Positions 38,242-48,700 of a stretch of 64,000 nt of DNA are shown here, piece by piece (position 1 is the first letter of the stretch; each line of letters starts with the position of its first letter). This stretch comes from Klebsormidium nitens (Eukaryota; Streptophyta; Klebsormidiophyceae; Klebsormidiales; Klebsormidiaceae): positions 1 through 64,000 of the forward strand of contig DF237247.1 in the NCBI GenBank assembly GCA_000708835.1. The letters are read 5' to 3'. A program made the translations under genes and the position numbers. Under the pieces are notes generated by a model, which was not told the origin of the DNA, ran no database searches, and was given only the letters and a program-made list of their open reading frames with translations.

Positions 38242-41200
38242 TCAAACCTTTTTGTCGGTGGACGTAACCCCAACCGCAACATTGCTCACCTGTAGAGCGA
38301 GGCGGTTCAATGCAAAACCTCAGTCGCGTTCAAAAGAGCATTTTGTTCCATCCAAAGGGCATCACGATTGCAGAGGGGAGACAAATGACATTTGAGAAAG
38401 CGTATGCCGTCAATTTTGTCGCTCTGCATAAGCTTGCGCAAACAAGCAACCAGGATTGAAGTAGCGCCAAGGACGCAGACCCAAGACCCCATGTCCGTCA
38501 ATTCTGTCCCTCTGCTCGCATCAACGCATCTGGGCAGAACAGCAATTCTGAACCTCCGCTGAGAAGAACGAGCAGATTGTTAGCGGCCGCTTACCACTTG
38601 ACCGCTTTCGTCAAGCGTGTCGGGGTTCTCCACAATCACGGTCTGGGTGCGCGGTGGGACCTGCTGGACGATTCAATGCAGCCACGTCAGTGAATCATTC
38701 CTTGCCGGCCTTTTCTTATAGATGCATCAAACACGATATGGAAAAGTCGGTATGCCGGATGTCGAGAGACGGCACGACGTATGTCGTTAGAAGTGATTTT
38801 TTCGCTTAGCGTCGCTCACACCTACGAACCAGATTGCATGACTTCCCAGAGTACACGGACTTTCAAAGCTAAAGAAAATCCAAATACACTGACGTTCAAA
38901 GCAAAAAATAGGAGGACGCGGACGGCTTACTTGTTGTAACGGTATCTGCTGTGGGGGCGGTTGATGAAGGGGCTGGGGAGTCAGGTAAGGAGGCCGCGGG
39001 GAAGGAAGTGGCATCCGGTTCATGCCGACCTGTGCACAGCATGTCGCGCAGAATTTGAGACAATCGACTTTCAAGTTCCAAATCTGAGATCCCTGACAAC
39101 CAATTGAACCCTGGAATTTGACGTAAGGGGGCCGCGGGGAAGGGAGCGGCATCCGTTTCATGCCGACCTAAGCACAGAAGTTGCGCGCATTCCACTAAGA
39201 AGACTTTCCGTCTTGGAGACCACAATCCCCTGTGCACCTTAGAACCTGGGGTTTCTTTCGCTATTTTCGTCGCTCCGGTCGTGCCGCCGCAGATTTAAAC
39301 ATTCGTCTCTCCAAGGAAAAGGAAAAACTCTGCCGAGAACGACTGTGGTCGAAAGAAGGCTGCCTCTGTGCCAAGACCGTTCAGTGCACCACGGGCGGAG
39401 ACCAGCGGAACGAAGCTGCGAAAAGGATGACTCCGTAACCGGTTACACCAACAATGTGTTGCTGAGCCGAGCAGTGTCTCTCGATCACGAAGCGACCATG
39501 TCCATCATTCTCTTCTTAAGCAACGGCGAGCAATTCACCATGCCTCCTAAAAGTGGTCGCATGGAAGCAACGATAAGCAATCCGAACCGAGCGGTATCTG
39601 GATTTGCTCACCGATGCTTGTGTTACGTACTGGCAGACGGCACATTTTACGGACTGCGCTCCTGCTGAATACATGAGCGTCTGCCCACACCCCGCGCAAT
39701 TTACGTACCCAATGCGGTTTGCTGCACAGAAAGGCAAGAGGCATTAGTTTCTTAAAATTGCCCGATGGTTTCACAATGTTATGCTTAGGTCTGAAGATGG
39801 CTGTCAAAAGGAGCTCCTGATTTTAGCGATCCGTGAGACGAAATTTTGGACAGTACCTTTCACTGGCAGGTGACCCGTGCATTTCGCTTATAGTGCTTTG
39901 TCGAGAATTTTCATCACTGCGCAAACTCATGTTTTCCTTCAGATCGCAGCATCGACGGACGGAAAGGCACCTTATATCACAAGCTCAGTTCGCTGCTTGA
40001 ATTGACCAGAAAGAAACTTGGAACTCTTAGTCTGTTCTGCGTCATTTAGACGGAGGTTTTACGAGCGTACCTTCCATTGCTAGGTTGACAGTGTGACACA
40101 ACGAGCACTGGACGCTCGACGCCCCCCGGACGTACATGAGCGGCGTCCGACACCCCACACACACTAGCTGCGCCATTTCCGAACCTGCACCCGTCGATTT
40201 TTCCGTTGAAGGCTTATTATGTAAGGGTTTGGAGTCTTAAGAGTTGGTTTTATCAGATCTGTTCTGGTCCTTTTCGGTGCAAAGAACTCATCCTGTTTTT
40301 CGAGATTGTCTGACACCCCGCACACACTAGCTGCGCCATTCCTCAACCTGCACCCGTCACCTTTTCCGTTTCAAGAGTTTCATTATGCAAGGGTTTTAGG
40401 GCTTCCGAAAGTTGGTTTCCATCAATGTGTTCTGGTCCTTTTCGGTGTAGGGATCTTCAGTCTTCTTCCCCCCGGCTCGTTTGACACCCCGCGCATATTA
40501 GCTGCCCCAATGCCGAGCCTAGTCGTTCTCTTGTGAGGAGTTTTGATTAAAGGCCTAGGCTTTCAAGTTTCTTCTCAGTCTGCTGAATCTTTGCTCGTCA
40601 TTTCCAACGCTCAAAACTCGAAATGTGTTTCCTGGACCGTCTTAACACCCCCGCACACCAGTTGCGCCATCTCCGATTCTGCACCCGTTACCTTTTCCGT
40701 CTTAAAACTTGAGTAACCGATCTCTCCCCTCGAATCAATCTGCATCCGAACTTGGTCGGCAGCACTCTGTTCTCTTTCTGCTTGTGCATAGAAAGCAAAG
40801 AGCTTTATCGAAGGGAGTTGAGGACCCCCCGTACTCCCGTCGAGCATGCCGAGCCCCTTTGCCTTGTGTGCAAGATACGAGAAAGGAATATGATGCTCAA
40901 AGAGGGCCTCTACGTGACGCTATCATCTACCAATATCCAAGCACTGAAAAGGCCTTCGGAACAGACAACAAAACTACTGACGTGTATTCAGGGACACTTC
41001 ACATATAAACACAGAGCTTGCTTGAGTTGGGGTCTTAAGCAGGAAAAAACGGATTTTACTGCTCAGTTTGACGGTGCGCCCTCGAGATTTCTTACTGGTG
41101 GAGCGTAAGTGCGGGTTGAATTTTCAGCCAGCGGCACGAACAAGCGTTAGTGCGTGGTTTAGGAGCTCACCCTGGGGCATAACCGACGTCACAAACTGGC

Positions 41201-42106
41201 ACAACGAACAACGAACATTCGACGCCCCCTGGGGGTACACCAACAGAGTTCGGCAGCCACTGCATAAGATTTGCCCCTGCCCCCCTGCAACAAACCATAC
41301 TGATTGTCAGCAAATCGCACAGAATTCGGAGTTCGAGGCCGATACTTCCGGCTATCTAATGCTTAATCTCCACAACCTGTATGTCACGTACTTGGTCGTT
41401 TCGCTTTACCATGCGGACAGTAGCCTCCACCAGTATGCAGAATTTTCAGAACGTTGACCACTTTGAGGGTCCCAGAAACATGTGGTTGGCCTTCTCCCCT
41501 TCAGTAGACTGTAAATCCGGCAGTATGCAAACCATTCCGACCGTCAACCCTTTCTGGAGATTCCCGGAAACACGCGATTGCCCGTTTTTCCTGGCCCAAT
41601 GCCCCCGGTGGCGCTGGCATCACGTTCTGCATATGAGCGATTGTCCTGAAAGAGCTCTGGGGAATCCGGGGAAGAGAGACCTCTTCAATCAGATCTCTGA
41701 GTTCTCAAGCGCGTCGTTGGGAAGGTCATTTAATTGCTGCGAGTAAGAATTGTCCAAGCTCTCAAAGCCGTTCCCTGAAACTATCCTCGTCTGCAGTCCT
41801 ATCCGACCGCCACAATCGTTGTTCTTCGAAAATCCAAACAGTCACTACTCAGTAACCAATACTCAATTATCAAAATTCTTAGCGCATATGTCTTCACGAC
41901 TTTTCTATCTAAACAACTCTTGTTGGCAAACTGTCACCCACAGGGTTTGGCATCACTGCTTACCAGGCGGACCATAGTGCCCCGAAGGCCCTGGTGGACC
42001 CGGCATCATGTGCTGCATATGGGGCGCCGGATAGGGCGCCAGCGGTTGCAACGGCGCAGGCATGGGGTTGGGGCGAGGTGCAATTGGAGGAGGCGCGGAG
42101 GCTGGT
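38242..42106 (-). CDS. LSD1: LSD1-type three-zinc-finger protein (5' end unresolved)
   Basis: LSD1/LOL proteins are plant regulators of cell death and oxidative-stress responses. Exons: 42106-41964 (Pro-rich, [20 protein letters not shown]), 41284-41171 (finger 1, [19 protein letters not shown]), 40184-40081 (finger 2, [19 protein letters not shown]), 39721-39612 (finger 3, [19 protein letters not shown]), 39029-38931 ([10 protein letters not shown]), 38660-38595 ([15 protein letters not shown]) and 38289-38242 ([10 protein letters not shown] then stop). All intron phases agree. Each finger has the CxxCRxxLMYxxGAxxVxCxxC pattern. The C-terminal exons match the LSD1 tail, which separates this from a type-I metacaspase. 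The first exon with the ATG was not found; it would precede 42,106 and end in phase 2. Several exons are flanked by partial copies. Confidence 0.85.
39125..39168 (-). repeat. Echo of LSD1 Pro-rich exon
   Basis: A partial copy of the exon that starts at 39,029, displaced 139 bp upstream in transcription. It keeps an AG acceptor and reads [15 protein letters not shown] before losing similarity. Confidence 0.8.
40312..40690 (-). repeat. Three echoes of the LSD1 finger-2 exon start
   Basis: Copies of the acceptor plus MAQLVCxGC coding start lie at about 40,347, 40,519 and 40,678 (true exon start 40,184), spaced about 159-172 bp. The first meets a TGA in the native phase, the second has lost the Met, and the third runs to a stop after about 20 codons. 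All stop resembling the exon after the first CxxC. Confidence 0.8.
41596..41640 (-). repeat. Echo of LSD1 Pro-rich exon, 3' part
   Basis: It resembles 41,983-42,030 (CATATGCAGCACATGATGCC region) with about ten changes. It lies downstream of that exon in transcription, inside the next intron. Confidence 0.55.
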
Positions 42107-42214
42107 CTGCACAAGTTCGTGATACAAAATAAGACCCAGGAAAAAATACTCGCCAAGGAATCCGTTGTCAATGGTTGAAAGACGATAGCTAGCCCAAAGT
42201 TCTGACGCCTTGGT

Positions 42215-42310
42215 TCCCGGATAGGGCGCAGGTGACTGCAATGGCGCAGGCATTGAGCAGGACGAGGTGCAACTGGAGGAGGCACGGGGGAAGAGATTGG
42301 TGTGCACAAG
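42215..42310 (-). repeat. Echo of LSD1 Pro-rich exon, 5' part, acceptor lost
   Basis: It resembles 42,025-42,115 (offset about 194 bp). The bases before the exon copy read GTGCAC instead of GTGCAG, so the acceptor is destroyed, and an indel shifts the frame after about 15 codons. Confidence 0.75.
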
Positions 42311-45300
42311 TTCGTGATACAGATGAGAGTCACGAAAGAGCTTGCAGCGAGGATTTTGGAAAGAAATTTGTGATCAAAGATTGCGGGATAATGAGCGGAC
42401 TGGTTGATTGGAGCCTTGGTCCGATGTTCGGAAGGGGATTGAGTGGAGGGAAATAGGTCTGAGTCTTGTCTGGAATCTCAAGCAAGCTCTGCCTCCTAAG
42501 AGGAAGTCCCGTGTTGAACTTAACGCCGCAGCTTCACATGAGCGGCCCGCCCGCCACACCTCTTGATGTTGATGCCGACAATGAAAGCTTGCCACATGGG
42601 TCTACACAAGGATGCCCGTCCGATGACAAAGTCTGTCTGTCCAGGTATTGTTTCCAGACACACCGGAAAACACAACATAAAATTTGCAATGAGTTATCGC
42701 ATCTGCTCGTCCGCAGTCTTCCTCTGTAAACCGTGTGTGCATTTCATTACGCTTTCACACCCTTGCACAGCAGCAGCAACAACAACCAAGCCAGAGCCGG
42801 CAGAAGAACCAGCGGTTAGCGAGGTCTCAGAGACCGGGGAATACATTACAGACCAAGAGCTCTGTGCACCTGCTACCGTGAAAGTGGCGCTGACCGGGAA
42901 GAGCGAAAGCGGCTGGAACGCACCTGCTACCAGGGGAGGTGGCGCTGGCGGGTGGAGCCGAACCGGGCGTCACCAAAGCGTCCGAGGAGGCCACACGCTG
43001 GTACCCAGCGCTGCTGCTGCTGGCGGCCGAGAGCATTCTGGGGGGGTGATTTGCAGTGCTCGTTCGGGGGGGTGCCTAAAGAAAGTTGAGATCGAACGAT
43101 TCCTAGCCTTCTGGGAAGGGTGGACTTATTATGCTGTATCACGGGGGTTTTCCAGATGATACAGAAGAATGAAAGAGTATACAGGATACCGGACGGGCCT
43201 GGTTGGCAATGCTGGCTCAGGGGAGTGCTTGCAGAAAGTAAAACCTAGTGGTGGGAGCTCCTTGTATTCTCCGGGTTCTAACCAGCTATCCGGACTGCAA
43301 AACTTCTTGACACTCTCTTCAGACGACCACTCCACCATGACTAGGTCTAGCTCCAAAATCATGAGCAGAGTCACTGATTCAAAGTAGCAAGTTGTGCAAC
43401 AGTTCATATATTCAAAACAATGCCTTTCATTGCAAGTGATTATGCAGCAATAAATACCTAAGATGGAAGAGCTTTAACTGAACACAGCATCTGTTGACAT
43501 AGAATCTCCTGGTTCGGAAGCTGCCAATTGCAGCTTCCGAGGAAATGGAGACAATGGAAAAAGATTTCCAGCTCCTAACAGAGTCTAGAAAGAATCAGGG
43601 TGTACAAATCAACAAATGCAGTCCAAGACCAGAAACCTGCTTAAAAGCTCAGCCTTAATGTCAGCATTGCTCTGTAAAAGGACTAAAAGCAGAAATGCGT
43701 CTTTGCGTGAGAGTCATTGCCCAGTGACCAACTTCATCTAATGACAAAGATCAAGACCTCTCAACTTGACCGCCGGGCACATCCTCGCACTCCCAATGCG
43801 CATTGAGAATGCTAATCCTGCATATAAGCTTACAGGAGTCCCTTTGGTACCCAGGACAGCTAGGCTTTGCTGGACATCAGTCACAAGCAGAAATAAGTGC
43901 TGCATACCCTGCAAACTTTGCAGTTGAACCAACGGTGTGTCAAGAATGCTCACTCTCAATCAGAGCAGCATTGCCTTTTATAGTTGGTCATACCAGCACC
44001 CTTTAGTTCTCTGTCCAGAATTTGCGCAACTTCACTTTTCAGCCACTTGACTAATGACAAGAAAGGAAGACCGCACAGTGAAAAGCGAAGGGTTTCTGCA
44101 GCATGCCTTGTCTCAGCATTCAACTGCAGACTCTGGCAGTTACGGTGTCCTCTGCCAATGACATGCACAGAGATTGAATGCAGGTCACAGTGCCTGGTTC
44201 TTCAAACCGGCGTCGGCACCTACCTGCTATCTGCCGCCTCCAGTCACCGTCTCTGCAAGGATTCCATTTCAAATGCCTCCCAATCGTTTCTGGTCTTGCG
44301 GTGCTGCTTGCAAAGAGGTTCGCTTTCCGCCTCTTCTCAGATTCTGCTTGGTCGGCTGCCGTCTTTCCGACTCTTCCTTCTCCCAAACAATGTCTTCTGA
44401 TGTCAACAGAACAGCAGAGAAGACCTTTGCTCGCGGCAAAATGGAGTGCGCTCCATCCTTCCTGGAAAGGTGTCGTGACGTGGCCACAGAATGGTGGGGT
44501 TTTCCACCGCACTGATGCAGGAATGCTGCAATTGATTTTCGGTGTAAAAGTTGGTGTGAATGTGTACGATACATAACATCGCATCGACGCAGGGGGTTCG
44601 AGCATTTCACGCTGTTTGGGAGGAAGTCGGGGCCCTGTTTGCAAGGGGGATGCACCACAGATGACGGGAGCCCTATTACTTTATGTATCAGAAAAAAACC
44701 TTAAACAGGGCCTTAGAGTTGCCAGCCACGATTTTTGACGTAGAGCAACCCCCGTCCCCCTTTCTCCCCCCTATGGGTTTTAGGTTTCAGAAGATATTTG
44801 AGGATTAGGGTTCCCATGCAGTCAGAATCGCAGCTACAGCCTCATGCAGGCTCAGGAGTCAGCTAGATACAGCTTTCACTGTATCCTTAGGGGCGGATCT
44901 CGTTGATCTAGCCAGGCGCGCTGCGCAAAGGGTCCCTGGCAGCAGGATCTGTAAAGGACAGAGGTCTGTGATCATTTCGTCAGGTGATCCCTGTCTCTTG
45001 GGTCATGGTCGTAGCAACTCAAGGTTGAAAGGAAGAAATTGTGCAAGCATCCACAAATCATTTTACAACAGGTCTGAGACGAGCATCTTCTCAGGAAGCT
45101 ACTGTGTTCTAACAGATCCCCTAGGATCCGCATTTGCATCACAAGGTCTGAAAACCTTTGACACGCCAAGGTAAGGTTCTGCTTTAAGCACTCAAGTTGC
45201 AAAGCTGAGATTCAGGCGCTCTTGCTTGACCACCTGCAGAACATTACAATACAAAATACCACCATATGGCTGGTGGCTTGGTACATCAATGATTCTGCGA

Positions 45301-45793
45301 GGACTTTGGATTCCAAAGCAGGGATTGTTTAGGCACTTTGCAGCTAAAAGTATTCGTCCAGTGTGTTCGTGCGTTGGGGACAACACTTGCCTGGGCACTT
45401 CTGATTTGAATGGGAGGCACTGGTAGTTCAAGACAATGCAGCTTGTCAAGGTGTCGCAGTGAAAATTTCCATGAAAATATGAGGTGGAGGATTCCAAACA
45501 TCATCGTTTGGCTCTTCTGATCCTGCAAGCAAGAGTTTTGTCCAGAATCAAAAAAGCAACTGGCGAGGATTGCGCCCAGATTATATCAGCATGACTGCAT
45601 GTTCAAAATTTTAGATCAAACTAACAGCTACAACCACAGGCTGGGGTTCGATTCTACATCGATTAAAGACAATTCACACATGTCCAGTCATCAATGCGAA
45701 AATCACATAGCCGGCCGGGGTCCGCTTCCATGTCAATGAAATTATCAACAATTCACCGCACTTCTGGGCCATCAAGTCGTCCGTCACGCGCAG
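42311..45793. other. No gene supported
   Basis: About 3.5 kb. It should contain the unresolved 5' exon(s) of LSD1. A CAG/CAA-rich stretch follows an acceptor-like site at 42,770-42,785, and a GCACCTGCTACC motif is repeated at about 42,866 and 42,919. No convincing exon chain could be built. Confidence 0.35.
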
Positions 45794-48700
45794 ATGGGTC
45801 GTCCTTGTGAAGACCCCGATGCCGTAAGCAACGAGGACAACAACTTCAGGGCGGAGATGGTGGTTGCCTTCGCTCAAGCCCTTCGGGAAGCGGAAGCAGC
45901 CAGAGCGGTTGCCGCGTCGACCAAGTCTCCAACTACAATGGCTGCCGATGCCTACGAGAACCTCTGCTTTGACTTCCCCCTGGTCGACAAAGATGCGCTG
46001 GACGCGCTGGGACTCGTCATCAAGTAAGTGCGCCCTAGTTTCTGAGAAGCCGTCTTCATGCATTCTAAAATTTTCTCTCGCTGGTCACCACCAAGGTGCT
46101 GTTCTGAAAACAGCGGCCTCTTTGCCTGCCTAGATTCGTACACTTCTGTCACCAAGCTGGCCCTACCGACGAGCTCATCATTGAGAAAGGGCTGTCCACC
46201 CGTCAGCTTCTGGTGTCGCCATAGCTTTCTAGTTGTAAGATTCCAAAATTTCCATACACAAGCTAGGGAGGTGGTCAAGGCAATAAGGGAGTCTTTGGTA
46301 TGTAAGGACTTTTAGCAGAACCTGCATCTGGAGTGTATTGTGCACTGGAGGGGGACAACTTGGATGCAATCGGAGGTCCTGGCCCTGATTCCGCTGACGC
46401 ATCTTCACTACAGGTCAAATCTGGCTGTGACCGGCCGCATTTCCTTCCCAATCACCCCGCGCTTCGTTGCGGGCCTGAGGTAAGCAGCCGGCCAGCTTGC
46501 ATGTATCAGTCCCCAAGTTGATCAAACATTTGTCAAGGGGATAGATTCTGTGGCTCAACCAGTCATCTGTCGCTTCGTAGATGGTATAGTCAATCGACCG
46601 GCAGCTTGCCCTTCGTGCCATTCCCCTCTGAACTTCCAATCACCAGAATGTCACGATCACCGAGCATAAAGAACGACGATGTCAAACTTCTCAAAAACAG
46701 CCTTCTGAGGAGGAATCTGATTAGACTGTTGGCATCGCACATCGAGCAGGTCATGCAGTGTGTGCCATTTGCGGTGGTTATGCCCCTGGTTATGGCCTGA
46801 CTGTGCCCTGGTTACGGCCCTGGTTATGCCCTGGTTACGGCCCTGGTTATGGCATGGTTAAGATCTAATCTCTTATCCTGCTTCTGCAGCCACTTGGCTC
46901 GGCCAGCAGCCCCCTCGCAACTAGGAGAGGATGCCAATACACCCGGCAACGACTCTCAGGGCCAAGCCAAGGGGCCTGTTAGCGACCAGTCCATCGCACT
47001 CGCCACCATCCTCTGTAAGTGAGACCTGGGCCTGCTTTGATAAATACGAGCATTTGCTGCGCCAATTACATCGGGTCACTGAAAGGGCGGTGTATCCTTG
47101 TTGCTTCTCAAATGTCAAGTTGAGCGCTCACAAGCGACTTATCTGCAATATCCAAGCCACGGTCATGTCCTTGTCTGGCCGATGATTGCTCCCCCTCTAC
47201 CCAGAGCTCTGCTTTTACTGTTGCTGCTAGCCTCCCTCTTCAAAGTTTTCCGCTGGAATCTGATGACCATGTTTCTTGGAACCCCTCAAACCGACGAGCA
47301 GGAAAGTCGCTGTTAGACTCTAGGCTGACATACAGTCACCCCCTCGTGGTCCTAGATTTGGCCACATTATACTCAAACAAGCTGCCTGCGACGGCTGGAG
47401 TTAGTTAAGGGGTTTATTTACGTGCTTGGGTTGCGGTTTTCAGTCTTAGTTTCTTTGTGAAAGTTTAACTTCTTGCAACTCTTTCTGCATTTCAGCTCGC
47501 TTCTGCAGCTTATGTTGTAGTCGTACCGGCCACTGCTGTCACGGACGATGGCCAGGCCTTGCGTGCCCTCCTCGGGTTGGTCAAGATTAGTACGGCGCGG
47601 CTTATGTGAGCGGCGCGGCTACGTCTCTGGGTCAGGAATCTGATTCAATTTGTGGTTCTCGTTTTTTCATAAGCTGACACTAACTTCATTTCTCGCTTTT
47701 ACAGCCTGTGTACTCGTGGTGTCTCCTTCCCACGCGCTCGCCACTGCTCTTACGGACGACGGCGGAGCCTTGCGCGCATTGCTCGGAACGTACCGCTCGG
47801 CCGGCCCCACCGCTGGCGTCCCCCAAGAACTCGCCTCAGAGACTCTGACACAATCGAATGAAGCGGCCATCGATGAGGGTCACGATCAGCCTGACCCGCT
47901 GCCCGAGGATGGTGAGCTGCTTTCTCTTCCGGGTGGTTTCGCTTTCAGTTTGAGGCCGCAACCGCTCCCTACTCTTTCCATGGCTTCTCTGTAACTAGGG
48001 TGCATATCGGTTCGAAGTAGTGCGATCCTGAGCCAGCTCGCGTCCGCCCTCGTGGGTTTTGAAAGACTACGTTAAGGTTAAGGTTTAAGTCGGCTTGAAA
48101 AGCTGGAGTTAACCTGTTAAGATGGCACCTCGACCCCCAGTGTCATTTGGCGGACGCGGGCCGCCCCTGACGTTAAGTTCATGTCGAGTTGCATCAGTTC
48201 CACGGGCACAAGATGAATCCTGAATCTTGAATCAAGATGCTCTGCACCCATAGTCACCCTTGCCCGTCTGCCCGGCAGTAACCTATTTCAACCTGGCTAT
48301 TTCTTGTGCAAAGCCGCACCGTTTGCGGCTGCTCGGCCTGCCAGCCGCAAGCCGGCGACACACGTTGCGTGTTTGCAAAGCTACTTTGCGGGGGCAACTG
48401 TATACGAACGGACAATCCTGTTTACTTGTAACACATTACGCTGTGTTTGAGGTCGAATATATCGTACATGGAACCTGATGCCATGATGTTGTTCTTCTTT
48501 GGCACTTGACCATTTTACCTTATGTTTGCAGACGACTCGGACTGGGAACCCCTGGAAGAGGGCCTGAGTGGTGCAAAACCCCCTTACCCGGACCCCTTGC
48601 TTCCCCCACCGGACGACGGCCGTGCCTTGACGTGGCAGGAGCTGATTGGTCGCCTGGCGGATCTCGCTTCTCACACACGCTACGAGGTAGGGACAAACCG

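Noticed and set aside
38242-42106. Type-I metacaspase instead of LSD1
   Set aside because: Three fingers and the C-terminal VENP...DESG...VSNVAVGVT exons match LSD1; no caspase-like His or Cys region is present.
44120-44660. Overlapping 110-170-codon frames on both strands near 44.4 kb
   Set aside because: Both strands read open by composition; there are no domains or splice-consistent neighbours.
46259-46300. A small exon encoding VVKAIRESL in the helical-repeat gene
   Set aside because: It looks plausible, but no acceptor/donor choice matches the phases of neighbouring exons.
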